A stretch of DNA of 64,000 nt, from positions 124,001 to 188,000 of the forward strand of contig NW_026515549.1 in the NCBI RefSeq assembly GCF_014898815.1, written 5' to 3'. Position 1 is the stretch's first letter. Each line of letters begins with the position of its first letter. Source of the stretch: Panonychus citri. Lineage: Eukaryota; Arthropoda; Arachnida; Trombidiformes; Tetranychidae. The notes under the pieces are model-generated. The model had not been told where the DNA came from and ran no database searches. It saw only the letters and a list, made by a program, of their open reading frames with translations. A program made the translations under genes and the position numbers. Below are positions 26,581-38,490 of this stretch, piece after piece.

Positions 26581-27596
26581 ATGCCGAATTTAAGTTGTAG
26601 ATTTTACAAACAAAAGTTCCCTGAAGTGGAAGATGTTGTCGTGGCAATGGTTCGGCGAGTCGCCGAAATGGGAGCTTATGTGGACCTTTTGGAATATAAA
26701 AACATTGAAGGAATGATCCTTTTGTCGGAATTGTCTCGGCGTAGGATCCGTTCCATCAACAAACTGATCAGAATTGGAAGAAGTGAGTGTGTAGTTGTGA
26801 TTCGAGTGGACAAGGATAAGGGGTACATCGATTTGTCCAAACGTCGAGTCTCGCCCGAAGACATTGTTCGGTGTGAAGAAAAATATGCCAAAGGTAAAGC
26901 TGTTAACAGTATTTTACGTCATGTGGCCGAGATTCTGGGCTACACTACGGACGGAGAACTAGAGAATCTCTATGAAAGGACGGCCTGGTACTTTGACGAG
27001 AAACACAAGAAACAAGGTTGTGCTTTTGACTTCTTCAAACTCGCTGTTAACGATTCAAGTGTCTTGGATGAATGTGATCTTGACGAGAAGACCAGAGATG
27101 CTCTTCTCACCCACATCAAAAGGAAATTGACTCCTCAAGCGGTGAAAGTGAGAGCGGACATTGATGTGGGCTGTTGTACCTACGAGGGAATCGATGCCGT
27201 GAAAGTGGCTCTCAGAGCTGGAATCGCTTGTGGAAGTGCCGAAATGCCAATCAAAATTAATTTAATTGCCCCTCCGTCTTATGTGGTGACCACTCACACG
27301 ATGGAGAGAGAAATTGGTCTGGCTTTACTGGACAAAGCGCTGACAGAAATAGAAGAATCAATTAAAAAGGCTGGTGGAATCTTTTCAATTAAACAAGCAC
27401 CGAAGGTCGTCACTGATCTGGATGATCAAGAATTACAGAAGAAACTGGAAAGATTGGAACAAATGAATGAAGAAGTGCCTGGAGATGATGATTATGAGGA
27501 AGATGAAGATGGTGAAAGTGAAAGTGGTGGTGATGATCCAGGAGATGGTCCAATCATTTCTAAATCAGATAACAACAAGAAACAAGAAGATTGATT
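26425..27596 (+). repeat. eIF2-alpha duplication unit 1
   Basis: Pairs with about 42,395-43,580 in the same orientation. The 5' flank is roughly 85-90% similar by eye, the coding part identical apart from a 2-nt gap, and similarity stops two bases after the stop codon. Confidence 0.85.
26581..27594 (+). CDS. eIF2S1: Translation initiation factor eIF2 subunit alpha (copy 1)
   Basis: Alpha subunit of the eIF2 GTPase complex that delivers initiator Met-tRNA to the 40S ribosome; its phosphorylation drives the integrated stress response. Single intronless frame of 337 aa, close to human eIF2-alpha (315). The N-terminal S1/OB domain (about 15-90) carries the kinase target in LLSELSRRRIRSI; the Ser is codon 52, i.e. 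Ser51 of the mature numbering. Next come the helical domain (about 92-185) and the C-terminal alpha-beta domain (about 190-300) that binds eIF2-gamma. The acidic tail is longer than in vertebrates. ATG at 26,581 gives the canonical MPNLSCRFY start. A near-identical broken copy sits 16 kb away at 42,567. Confidence 0.97.
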   Translation: MPNLSCRFYKQKFPEVEDVVVAMVRRVAEMGAYVDLLEYKNIEGMILLSELSRRRIRSINKLIRIGRSECVVVIRVDKDKGYIDLSKRRVSPEDIVRCEEKYAKGKAVNSILRHVAEILGYTTDGELENLYERTAWYFDEKHKKQGCAFDFFKLAVNDSSVLDECDLDEKTRDALLTHIKRKLTPQAVKVRADIDVGCCTYEGIDAVKVALRAGIACGSAEMPIKINLIAPPSYVVTTHTMEREIGLALLDKALTEIEESIKKAGGIFSIKQAPKVVTDLDDQELQKKLERLEQMNEEVPGDDDYEEDEDGESESGGDDPGDGPIISKSDNNKKQED

Positions 27597-27699
27597 CATA
27601 CTCACCCTAGTTATCACATCAACTGTAAATAGTGTAATTTAATAATCATGTAAAAATTTGAGGGTCTAATTAAATGAAAGATAAAAAACTAAAGGATCT

Positions 27700-27705
27700 T
27701 TTATT
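27700..27705 (-). terminator. Poly(A) signal of the secreted-protein gene
   Basis: AATAAA on the minus strand 37 nt after the stop at 27,742. The eIF2-alpha-1 3' end converges on it, so the two transcripts probably end within about 100 bp of each other. Confidence 0.5.
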
Positions 27706-27741
27706 CAAAATTCAAAATTTGATTTATAGATTGAAATTAAA

Positions 27742-28281
27742 TCAATTGGTTGGTGTTGAATCGGTTGAATCAATTGGATAATCTTGATCGCCTGGATCAT
27801 CATGATAATCTAAGTCATTTTGGTTTAAATTGTGGAAATAAAAATCTAAAACTTGGCGGGAAAAATCTGGTGAAAATTTACTCAACACTTCGAGTGTGTC
27901 GGTTAGATCAGAATCTCTTCCAATTACTGGGACTAGAGATCCGCCGGTTCCCCACTGGTACATTACTCCCGACACTCCTTTCAGACCACGACTGATGTTT
28001 GTGAAACCAACACCCACATCTTTAACCTCGTCACCGATGAATTTGATTCCATCGCCAATCGACTGGATACTATCACCGAACGTGGTCCCAGTTGCTCCTA
28101 AAATAGCGCCTTCGGTGCCTAAAACGACAGCCGCTGGAACAAGTAAATAAGTGGCAGCGTCGGAAGCTAATGATCGGTCATTCAAAGTTGATTCGGCTGA
28201 AGACTCTGGTGTTGGTCGAGCGATGACTTGGAACAATTGACAATTGATTAAAAATAAAACACTTAAATAAATGTCTTTCAT
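27742..28281 (-). CDS. Small secreted protein of unknown family
   Basis: Single-exon frame of 179 aa from the ATG at 28,281. I chose this start because it opens a typical signal peptide, with a hydrophobic core YLSVLFLINCQLF and likely cleavage after QVIA. An in-frame ATG 18 nt upstream would only lengthen the N-terminus. The mature protein has a hydrophobic Ala/Gly stretch and then successive seven-residue units (SIGDGIK, FIGDEVK, DVGVGFT, NISRGLK) that predict an amphipathic helix. The tail is acidic, Asp/Tyr/Pro-rich. I recognise no family. Coding status is supported by length, signal peptide and codon pattern but not by homology. Confidence 0.6.
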   Translation of the reverse strand: MKDIYLSVLFLINCQLFQVIARPTPESSAESTLNDRSLASDAATYLLVPAAVVLGTEGAILGATGTTFGDSIQSIGDGIKFIGDEVKDVGVGFTNISRGLKGVSGVMYQWGTGGSLVPVIGRDSDLTDTLEVLSKFSPDFSRQVLDFYFHNLNQNDLDYHDDPGDQDYPIDSTDSTPTN

Positions 28282-29450
28282 TGTGTCGGTTAAAAGCATT
28301 AATGACAAGAGTTCAAAAAAAAAGAAATTAAATTTGATTATTTGTTGATTTAACTTTGAGAGAATCAATTTAAACCAATTAACCAGAAGTCGCCACTAGT
28401 AAAGCAATCGAATTAATTTTAATTCGTTTCAATGAAATAATTTCGCTAATTGTTGAGTAACTCGGGAGGACGAATAGAAATACAAACAGAAAAGACTGAG
28501 ATAAATTCTAATTCTATTAAACTTTATTTCGATTGAAAATCTCGTTCAATGAATAAATTTCACAATGAAAATCAACGAATTTAATTTAGATGCAAAATAA
28601 AGTTTCCAACAAGATCGCGATAACATTCATTCATTATCTCGACTAATTACTTGTGTAACCATAAATATTAATCTCTGCTTAATTACCTGGTTTGTTTCAT
28701 AACGATTCATCATCAATAAATCGTAATAAAGAAGAAGAAATGAAATCAAGTTAATTTCAGTGAATTATTTGCTCCATTTCTGATTAAACCATATCGTCAA
28801 TTGATTGATTGTTAATCCTTAGAAAGTCACACCCCTTGAAATTCAGCCCACGGTATCGCCATTGACAATCTTTAATCGTGTTAGTATCAAACAGATTATC
28901 GAGATTAAAATCAATGTTAAATAAACTCGACAGTTTTCAATTCGTGATCTTTGGACTGCCATTAACAAGATCGTCGATAATGAATTAGCAAAGTGATTAC
29001 AACCCAAAGATCCATGACTGGTGATGTGGAATCATTTCCAATGGTTACAAAGAGGATTAAAGTTAAAAATCGGAAGATGCTTAGCAAAGTGTTTTATTGA
29101 TTAGAAAGTTTTGATCAGCTAATCACAAGGTTGAAGTAATTGTTTGAGAGACAAGCTCGATTGGTATTAACTCTTAGAAGCACACTCTGTATCTATTACA
29201 ATGTAATTATTTGCTTTAAAATGGCCTCGTCAATTTATTGTTTCATCGAGAATAATAAATATGTTTCCATTGGCTTGATTCCATTTATGTCGAAGATGAA
29301 ATTGTTATTAATTCCTATTGATGGACTACTCAGTGGTATAAACAAGATTAGTGATTAGCAAAAAATAGTAACGCATCTACAATGGTCTGAGTAGATTGTT
29401 GACATCGAAAAGAACCAATTGAGTCCAAAAGTTTTCAAAGTTGAATTGAC
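28282..29450. other. Intergenic sequence
   Basis: About 1.2 kb of AT-rich DNA between two minus-strand genes, probably including the promoter of the secreted-protein gene. The open frame at 29,140-29,358 (+) has no family features. Nothing else seen. Confidence 0.5.
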
Positions 29451-29456
29451 TTTATT
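29451..29456 (-). terminator. Poly(A) signal of phosphatidylserine synthase
   Basis: AATAAA on the minus strand 8 nt beyond the stop codon, implying a very short 3' UTR. Confidence 0.5.
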
Positions 29457-29463
29457 CCGTTAA

Positions 29464-31039
29464 TCATCTGTCTTTTCTAGTTGAATGGTCTTCATTTTTG
29501 GTGTTTAATTTACTCCACCAAACTCCTAAGGATACACAGACTATACTAAGGAAAAACTGGAAAGAGACAAAATCTCAGGGTAAGTGAGTGTAACAAACTA
29601 TCGATTAAATGTTTCTATTTGATTTAACATACCTGTATGATTATCCAGATGACTATGTTTCTGATCTGAGTTTGAGCGAATAAGTCAAGCCCGAATCTAA
29701 TACAGATGATCAGTTCTAGGAACATGATAGCTCCAAACACCCAACACTGGCTTCCTACCCGTTTGCATCGAGCGTCGACAACGTAAACATAATACTGTCT
29801 AAGACTCGGGGCTACAATCAAAGCGATCATCGCAAGACGGCCAATACTAAGAGGATGACCGGGAGGTATTTCGAAAATGTGCTTCAAAAAAAATGTATTC
29901 AACTCTGTAATTTGCCAATAAATGACTAGTTGAGTGACAGCTAAATATCTAACATATGTACACGAAGGATCGAGCCATTTCATGCTGGTCCAGGTTTCAG
30001 GAGTAAATTGAAGGACAGCTCGTTTGATTTTGCCTTTAGTTGATGTGATGTTTCTGTAAAAATGAAAGATGAGAAAAGGAAATTAGATAATGCAACTCAA
30101 ATTAACATGCAAGCAGAATTAATCATCAATCTCCGATTTAGATTTAGATTTCTGTAGGTTAACTTACTTTATACTTTCCCATTGGTACTTTCTCATTTCT
30201 AATTTTCTACAAATATACATTCCAAGCCAGATACCAGCCCCATTGCAGATGAGAACGTCCAAAATAAGAGCGTCCCACCAACACTCAATGAAATTTGGTA
30301 GTAGATGAGAAAAGGCCATTTCAGTGATTTCCCAAGTTACACTAATTAACCAACTAACTCCATAGTGACGAATCAACATGGCCTTTAATGTCCACCCAAA
30401 AAAGTGTCCCAATGCGAAAACATCTAAATGACTCCAAATTCTTTCGATGGAAACATCAGAACAGTTGATACCATACTCCTGAAAGATTATTAGCGAGATT
30501 TTCGTTTAATTTTGAAAAATTTGCTAATCAGAATAAGAACTTACCCTCTCGCTGTCTATAGTGAATCCTTCGAGATCAGGGAAAACCCATTCCAACATAT
30601 ACTTTACCGTATCATAATTTTGAAATAAGATGAAAACTAGAGCCATTAAGTAAAGGACACTGAGACCAAAAACCATTCGCCAGATCAGCGGATGGGGTCG
30701 AGTAAATGGCCCATTAGGGAAGGCGAGAGTACTTATGACCAGTGAAAGAAAAATGATGAACTTGACACCAGCCCAAACATTGTTCGCTAGACTCTCCTCT
30801 GTATCACGAGTGAAAGCAAAATAAATTATGGGAATAAATGTGAATGTCAACAATGTGATCGTATGAGGTTTGTAGAAAAATTCAAGTTGAATATTAGCAA
30901 CTTGACGATCGTTAATCGAGTAAAACAAAGCATCTTGAGCATCAACAGTATCTTCCCCACCATCGGGATCAGCCGATTCACTGCCTGATGATTTCAACCT
31001 CGTCAATATTGGCGATTTCTTTGGCGATGAGGGAAACAT
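29464..31039 (-). CDS. PTDSS1: Phosphatidylserine synthase (PTDSS1/2 type)
   Basis: Multi-pass ER enzyme that makes phosphatidylserine by base exchange from PC or PE. Exons on the minus strand: 31039-30545, 30478-30168, 30053-29633, 29556-29464; phases match, giving 439 aa (human PTDSS1 is 473). Strong family blocks are visible: FFYKPHTITLL, AFPNGPFTRPHP, WRMVFGLSVLYL, LLPNFIECWWD, ILDVLICNGAGIWLGM, GKIKRAVLQFTP, ELNTFFLKHIF and RQYYVYVVDARCKRVG. About eight to ten hydrophobic segments are present. An in-frame TAG lies upstream of a hydrophobic non-ATG stretch, so the ATG at 31,039 is the start. The N-terminus is Ser/Asp-rich and the C-terminus short. Assignment to PTDSS is firm; PTDSS1 versus PTDSS2 is a guess from the ELNTFFLKHIF region. 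Confidence 0.95.
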
Positions 31040-31789
31040 AGAAGTCCAATTGACAAACACCAAGAGTAATAAATATAAATACAAAAAGAGCTAGAAAAGT
31101 ATAACAAGAATCACAAGTAAATTGATTAATAGTTTTAATTACAAAAGACAAACATTGAGATTGAACATTGAAATTCAATGATTGAATGTTAACAACTGAA
31201 GAAACATCAATGTTATTATAAGTTCACTTTCCTCTTCAAATCAATGTATCGACATCGATATCGATCTTTGCTCTTAATCATTTTCAATGACGATTAACGT
31301 TCAATAATTAATATTAATTCTCGTTACTGTTTTGATAAAATTGATCAAAAATCTTTGGGAAGACAAGATTCTTTTGAATTTATGCGATCAAAGAGTAAAT
31401 TTCATGTTAATCTATTGATAGAATTGTCCAATTTGAAGACAACATGGAAACTTAAATGAATGAAGATTAAATTGCCAATCTGTTTAAATTACATTTTATT
31501 TACTTGATTATGGCTTTGATAATAAGTACTTTATGCATTCTTTTAATACTTATTAATTCTCTGGAATTGAAATATATATAATGAATTATCCATGACATAA
31601 AATATGAAATTCGTAAATAGTTTTTTAAGGTGCACACACTGAGAAAAAACTGCAAACGACAACAAGGCTAATATTTGATTTCCATATTTTGTTCTCCGCA
31701 TGTTGATGATTATTGAATTGTGTTTGAAGAAAAGGTTTCCAAGTAATTATTGGAATAGATAATTGCGTTGACTTGATTATTGTTGATTC
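31040..31789. other. Intergenic: PTDSS promoter and V-ATPase-1 3' UTR
   Basis: About 750 bp. The upper part holds the V-ATPase-1 3' UTR with a minus-strand AATAAA at 31,495-31,500; the lower part is upstream of PTDSS and includes an ATCGATATCGAT-like palindromic run near 31,253. No coding exon seen. Confidence 0.5.
31495..31500 (-). terminator. Poly(A) signal of V-ATPase A copy 1
   Basis: AATAAA on the minus strand about 290 nt after the stop. It lies outside the duplicated segment (edge at about 31,617), so copy 2 must use a different signal. Confidence 0.45.
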
Positions 31790-34140
31790 TTAATCTTCAA
31801 GACTTCGGAAAGCTTGTTGCATGGACTCTGCGAGATCATCGAAATCACGACGAATCTTAGTTTCACCGTCTTTAACAGGATCCTAAATGATTTTGAAGAG
31901 AAAACAAACGATTAATTAAATAACAATTTAATGATTTAATGGTTTAATGGATGAAAAAATAAAATAAAAATACCTTGAATTTCATTGAGCTTAACTCATA
32001 CATGGTACTACCAAGAGCTTCACGAATCATTGCCCATGTAATACGATTCTCACTTTGAGCTGTGGCCTCAATCGAGTGTTTGGCCAAATCATAAAATGAA
32101 ATTATATTCTTAAGCATTCCACTTGTCTTGTAGAAAGGACAGAATCTGTCATAAGGAGAATAACTGTTTTGCTGTAGAAAATCGTCTTTGATTAGACGAG
32201 CAACTTCTAATGTCACTTTATCTCCTTCGGCAAGTGAAGCTTTACCAACGAGTTGCACGATTTCTGAAAGATCTTCTTCTTCTTGTAGAATTTGTTGACA
32301 CTTTAAACAAAAGAATAGAAACAAATGACAATTATTAACAATATCAAATATGGTGAGAGAGGATAGAAAAGAAGAAAGGAATAAAAGAAGAAAAGAAGAA
32401 AAGAAGAGACAAACCTTAGTTCGAATTGGAACGAAATCAGGGAAATTTCTTTCATAATATTCATCTAATGCTCGAGTGTATTTACTGTAAGATAAACTCC
32501 AATTAATGGAAGGGAAATGTTTCCTTTGTGCAAGTTTCTTGTCCAATCCCCAGAAAACTTGGACAATACCCAAAGTAGCGGATGTCACGGGATCGGAGAA
32601 ATCACCACCGGGTGGTGATACAGCACCGACAATGGTGACACTACCTTCTCGTTCCGGGTTACCTAAACACTTGGTTCGTCCTGCTCTCTCATAGAAAGAA
32701 GCTAATCGAGCACTAAGATAAGCTGGATAACCAGAATCTGCAGGCATTTCAGCCAATCGACCAGAAATTTCTCTCAAAGCTTCAGCCCAACGCGAAGTTG
32801 AATCTGCCATCATGGAAACATGGTAACCCATATCTCGGAAGTACTCTGACAATGTGATTCCGGTGTAAATTGAAGCTTCTCGAGCTGCGACCGGCATGTT
32901 TGATGTGTTAGCGACAAGAGTTGTACGTCTCATAATAGATTCAGTGACCCCATTGATCTCAACTGTAAGTTCAGGAAAATCTCTAAGTACTTCCGCCATT
33001 TCGTTTCCTCGTTCACCACAACCAACGTAAACAATAACATCACTGTTGGAATATTTTGAAAGAGCTTGAGAAATGACAGTTTTACCACAACCGAAAGCTC
33101 CTGGAATGGCTGTTGTACCACCTTGAACACACGGGAACAAAGCGTCGAGTACTCGTTGACCGGTGAGAAGAGGGTGATTAGCAGAAAGTTTCTCAGTGAT
33201 TGGTCTCGTTTGACGAACTGGCCATGTTTGTAACATGGTGAATTGTGACTTTTCCCCATCGAATTCAGTCTCTAAGATGACATCCTGTCGGTAGAATGCA
33301 AGGAATAGCAAGGAATAAGTATCGCTCTATTTATGGCAAGAAACAAATCAAATACAATGTACTTACATTCATATCATAAGAACCAGGTTCTGCCAGGAAT
33401 GTAATTGTACCCTTCGCTTTGGGTGGAAGCATCAATTTGTGTTTGATCAAAGTGTTTTCATGGACATAACCGTAAACATCACCACCAGTTATGTGACTTC
33501 CGATTCTCACATACTGAGGGAAAAAGTCCCATTTGATTTCTCGGTTTAACGCCGGTGTGTTGACACCTCTTGGAATGTAAATACTTTGGGTGAGATCGTG
33601 AATGTCTCTCAAGGGACGTTGAATACCATCGAAGATGGAGCCCATGATTCCTGGTCCGAGTTCAACCGATAAAGGTTTTCCAGTACGAAGAACAGGATCT
33701 CCAACAGTTACACCAGCTAAGTGGTCGCATTGTAATCAAAACCAATCAATAAATTTACTTGTATTCTCAGACTAAATATTTACTTATATTGATACAACTT
33801 ACATGTTTCTTCATAGACTTGAATGGTTGCCAAGTCCGATTCAAGTCGAATAATTTCCCCGACTAATTCGTCGTGACCAACTCGGACCAACTCGAACATA
33901 GCAGCTCCAGCCATGGCTTCAGCGACAACCACACAACCGGATACTCCTTGGACATAACCATAAATTTTCTCATTTTCGACCTCCTTTAATTTAGGAAGCT
34001 TTTGTGCTCTCTCCATAGCGCCAGCCTTTATATTGGAAAATCAATAAAAATAAATAGACAATAAATCATCAAATTCACACAAACAAAGCTCATTCCAATC
34101 ATCCAATAAACAAAATCAATTCAATTCAATAATTAAATAG
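31617..34140 (-). repeat. V-ATPase A duplication unit 1
   Basis: Direct duplicate of 35,978-38,490, covering exons 2-6, their introns and about 170 bp of 3' flank. Apart from an 8-nt purine-run gap and one substitution in an intron, and two small coding deletions in unit 2, I find no differences. Both edges are abrupt and lie in noncoding DNA. Confidence 0.92.
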
Positions 34141-34311
34141 TAATTCTGAAAGGAAATCACAAGAAATTCATGAAATGGGCGTAAGAATCTAGATTCTAAT
34201 GAGTCATTTAAAGGACACATAAAACTGTGAATGATTAAAGGTAAACTATAAACAGGTGATACTTTTTTACAGGTAATTATTAAGAAATTTAGAACAAGAT
34301 TAACTTACCAT
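31790..34311 (-). CDS. ATP6V1A: V-type proton ATPase catalytic subunit A (copy 1, intact)
   Basis: Catalytic, ATP-hydrolysing subunit of the V1 sector that acidifies endomembrane compartments. Exons on the minus strand: 34311-34309 (ATG only), 34025-33803, 33716-33367, 33284-32415, 32300-31974, 31882-31790; phases match, giving 621 aa (human 617). P-loop GAFGCGKT is at about 254-261, preceded by the conserved DALFPCVQGGTTAIP, with GYHVSMMADSTSRWAEALREISGR and PPGGDFSDPVTSATL-type blocks further on. The first coding exon is just the start codon followed by GTAAGT; exon 2 begins AGAMERAQKL. If that exon is skipped, the ATG in exon 2 would still give a protein three residues shorter in function-free sequence. 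The 114-nt intron at 32,301-32,414 is in frame without stops. Confidence 0.96.
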
Positions 34312-35977
34312 TGTGATGAATTTAATTTAATTTGTTGGCCTTAATCAGATCACAATTAACAATTAAAATCTCTTAAAGAGAAAAGAGAAAAGAGAGACAG
34401 AGAGAAATGACTTTCAGGGAAAGAGGACAGAAAAGATGAAGTGAGAGAGAGAATGAGTCTCATTCAATGAGAATAGAAAATGAGAAATGAGAATAGACAG
34501 AGAAATAGAAAGAGAGAAACGAAAGAGCAAAAGGTAAGTAAGAAGGAGAAAGAAAGACAGAGAAAAGCTGATGATTGTTCGGGAAACGATTGTTAATTGT
34601 TAGTAGTTTATCTTTATCACATTAATACCAATAAACTCAATGTCTTTTTGCTACAAAAAGATAATCTCATTTCTGTCGTTTCTCTTTCTTTCCATTCACT
34701 TTTTCTCATTCGCTCTTTGCTTTTCTTTTCTTGGTTCGAGTCGAACCGCAATTAGTTGAATCCGAAGTCCGAACACTAGTGTACGGCCACTAATCGAATT
34801 TAATGATCTGATTGTTGTTCGTTTGGTGTCTCAATGACCGAATGTGAAGCCAACGACAAGAGAAATGGAGCTTGGTGAGGCTTAATGAGAATCTCTCATT
34901 TACTCTCAACGCCCATCGAGAGGCAATTCAATTATCACAATTAATGAAAATGAGAAATGAATTTGTAAGTTTTGGTTGATTAAATTGGCTAATTAGAATT
35001 GAGAAAGCACCGAATGAAAATCAAGGTAAACCTTAGTTCGGGTCAATAAAATAGAAAATGAATACTTAATTTAATTACTATTGCTTATTTAATCTTTTAA
35101 TTGTTTTTTTCATTGATCTGAACATTCACACGCTTGACAGAAAATTACAATTGGCATGAAAATTAAGAAATCAGTTTAGATTCGATTTAGTGGGAGATGA
35201 AAAAGAGGTTAACTCTTCTTCTTTCTCCCGAATACCAAAAATTGAGTTCCCAGAATCTTTTGATCGCGATTCTGCACAATCAACAAGTAGTTTGATGATC
35301 AAACATTAGATTGTGGACCTTGTCGAGCGTTTACCTGAGATAATCGCTCTGGTCGAAACCCTTTTCATATAAAGAAATGATGTGACAGAGACTATTAAAT
35401 ACTCTGAATGAGATGATGAGTTTACAGTCTCTTCAAGAAAACGATCAACAATGAACTGGGTGATTATGCAAACATCAGCTCTCAGAAAAAAAAGAATGAG
35501 TTCTAGTTGTTTGGTTAGAATTTTCTGATTCAATGAGGTTATTGAGAGATTAAATTAAAGAGTTGAAATGATAATCCAAATCCTTCTTCTTTGTCTCAGG
35601 GTTCAACAAAAGTCGCCATCTAGTATATGTGTACGATTCCACAACAAATAACTGGACGCATATCCTTTTATTGTACCGAACTAAACGGCAAAATTGAGTG
35701 TCCACGAAAGATAAGCAGTGAGTCAATTCGAGACTTGGAAATCGATGTGATTCCAAATGAGAAAAGATTGATGCTGAAGAGGAATGTAAAAATAGATTTC
35801 AAAAAAGATTTCTATGTAAAATAAGAAATCTGAAGAGCGAAGATGAGATGTCACATTTCAAATGAGCAGGTCGACCGAACAATAAGGATTTGAGAACAGT
35901 TCAATTTACAAGTGATAAAAAACTTCAGAAGAAAATGCGATATATGTTTTCTAATAGAAAATTCCGTATTTATCGTG
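34312..35977. other. V-ATPase-1 promoter region and spacer between duplicates
   Basis: Unique sequence between the two V-ATPase A units. The first 250 bp are strongly purine-rich (GAGA runs at 34,375-34,560), probably 5' UTR/promoter. A perfect 15-bp palindrome, GGTTCGAGTCGAACC, is at 34,733-34,747. Short frames at 35,306-35,824 show no family features. Confidence 0.5.
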
Positions 35978-38490
35978 ATAGTTTTTTAAGGTGCACACAC
36001 TGAGAAAAAACTGCAAACGACAACAAGGCTAATATTTGATTTCCATATTTTGTTCTCCGCATGTTGATGATTATTGAATTGTGTTTGAAGAAAAGGTTTC
36101 CAAGTAATTATTGGAATAGATAATTGCGTTGACTTGATTATTGTTGATTCTTAATCTTCAAGACTTCGGAAAGCTTGTTGCATGGACTCTGCGAGATCAT
36201 CGAAATCACGACGAATCTTAGTTTCACCGTCTTTAACAGGATCCTAAATGATTTTGAAGAGAAAACAAACGATTAATTAAATAACAATTTAATGATTTAA
36301 TGGTTTAATGGATGAAAAAATAAAATAAAAATACCTTGAATTTCATTGAGCTTAACTCATACATGGTACTACCAAGAGCTTCACGAATCATTGCCCATGT
36401 AATACGATTCTCACTTTGAGCTGTGGCCTCAATCGAGTGTTTGGCCAAATCATAAAATGAAATTATATTCTTAAGCATTCCACTTGTCTTGTAGAAAGGA
36501 CAGAATCTGTCATAAGGAGAATAACTGTTTTGCTGTAGAAAATCGTCTTTGATTAGACGAGCAACTTCTAATGTCACTTTATCTCCTTCGGCAAGTGAAG
36601 CTTTACCAACGAGTTGCACGATTTCTGAAAGATCTTCTTCTTCTTGTAGAATTTGTTGACACTTTAAACAAAAGAATAGAAAAAAATGACAATTATTAAC
36701 AATATCAAATATGGTGAGAGAGGATAGAAAAGAAGAAAGGAATAAAAGAAGAAAAGAAGAGACAAACCTTAGTTCGAATTGGAACGAAATCAGGGAAATT
36801 TCTTTCATAATATTCATCTAATGCTCGAGTGTATTTACTGTAAGATAAACTCCAATTAATGGAAGGGAAATGTTTCCTTTGTGCAAGTTTCTTGTCCAAT
36901 CCCCAGAAAACTTGGACAATACCCAAAGTAGCGGATGTCACGGGATCGGAGAAATCACCACCGGGTGGTGATACAGCACCGACAATGGTGACACTACCTT
37001 CTCGTTCCGGGTTACCTAAACACTTGGTTCGTCCTGCTCTCTCATAGAAAGAAGCTAATCGAGCACTAAGATAAGCTGGATAACCAGAATCTGCAGGCAT
37101 TTCAGCCAATCGACCAGAAATTTCTCTCAAAGCTTCAGCCCAACGCGAAGTTGAATCTGCCATCATGGAAACATGGTAACCCATATCTCGGAAGTACTCT
37201 GACAATGTGATTCCGGTGTAAATTGAAGCTTCTCGAGCTGCGACCGGCATGTTTGATGTGTTAGCGACAAGAGTTGTACGTCTCATAATAGATTCAGTGA
37301 CCCCATTGATCTCAACTGTAAGTTCAGGAAAATCTCTAAGTACTTCCGCCATTTCGTTTCCTCGTTCACCACAACCAACGTAAACAATAACATCACTGTT
37401 GGAATATTTTGAAAGAGCTTGAGAAATGACAGTTTTACCACAACCGAAAGCTCCTGGAATGGCTGTTGTACCACCTTGAACACACGGGAACAAAGCGTCG
37501 AGTACTCGTTGACCGGTGAGAAGAGGGTGATTAGCAGAAAGTTTCTCAGTGATTGGTCTCGTTTGACGAACTGGCCATGTTTGTAACATGGTGAATTGTG
37601 ACTTTTCCCATCGAATTCAGTCTCTAAGATGACATCCTGTCGGTAGAATGCAAGGAATAGCAAGGAATAAGTATCGCTCTATTTATGGCAAGAAACAAAT
37701 CAAATACAATGTACTTACATTCATATCATAAGAACCAGGTTCTGCCAGGAATGTAATTGTACCCTTCGCTTTGGGTGGAAGCATCAATTTGTGTTTGATC
37801 AAAGTGTTTTCATGGACATAACCGTAAACATCACCACCAGTTATGTGACTTCCGATTCTCACATACTGAGGAAAAGTCCCATTTGATTTCTCGGTTTAAC
37901 GCCGGTGTGTTGACACCTCTTGGAATGTAAATACTTTGGGTGAGATCGTGAATGTCTCTCAAGGGACGTTGAATACCATCGAAGATGGAGCCCATGATTC
38001 CTGGTCCGAGTTCAACCGATAAAGGTTTTCCAGTACGAAGAACAGGATCTCCAACAGTTACACCAGCTAAGTGGTCGCATTGTAATCAAAACCAATCAAT
38101 AAATTTACTTGTATTCTCAGACTAAATATTTACTTATATTGATACAACTTACATGTTTCTTCATAGACTTGAATGGTTGCCAAGTCCGATTCAAGTCGAA
38201 TAATTTCCCCGACTAATTCGTCGTGACCAACTCGGACCAACTCGAACATAGCAGCTCCAGCCATGGCTTCAGCGACAACCACACAACCGGATACTCCTTG
38301 GACATAACCATAAATTTTCTCATTTTCGACCTCCTTTAATTTAGGAAGCTTTTGTGCTCTCTCCATAGCGCCAGCCTTTATATTGGAAAATCAATAAAAA
38401 TAAATAGACAATAAATCATCAAATTCACACAAACAAAGCTCATTCCAATCATCCAATAAACAAAATCAATTCAATTCAATAATTAAATAG
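35978..38490 (-). repeat. V-ATPase A duplication unit 2
   Basis: Second unit, offset about 4.36 kb from unit 1 and in the same orientation; shorter by 11 nt in total (8 intronic, 1 and 2 exonic). Confidence 0.92.

Noticed and set aside
29140..29358. 72-codon plus-strand frame
   Set aside because: No ATG-supported conserved domain, no splice context, and composition like its intergenic surroundings.
30978..31178. Minus-strand frame upstream of phosphatidylserine synthase
   Set aside because: Different frame from the enzyme and no family features. The hydrophobic in-frame stretch before 31,039 lacks an ATG and follows a TAG.
32506..32694. Plus-strand frame inside V-ATPase A (repeated at 36,859-37,047)
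   Set aside because: Antisense shadow of the highly conserved catalytic exon.
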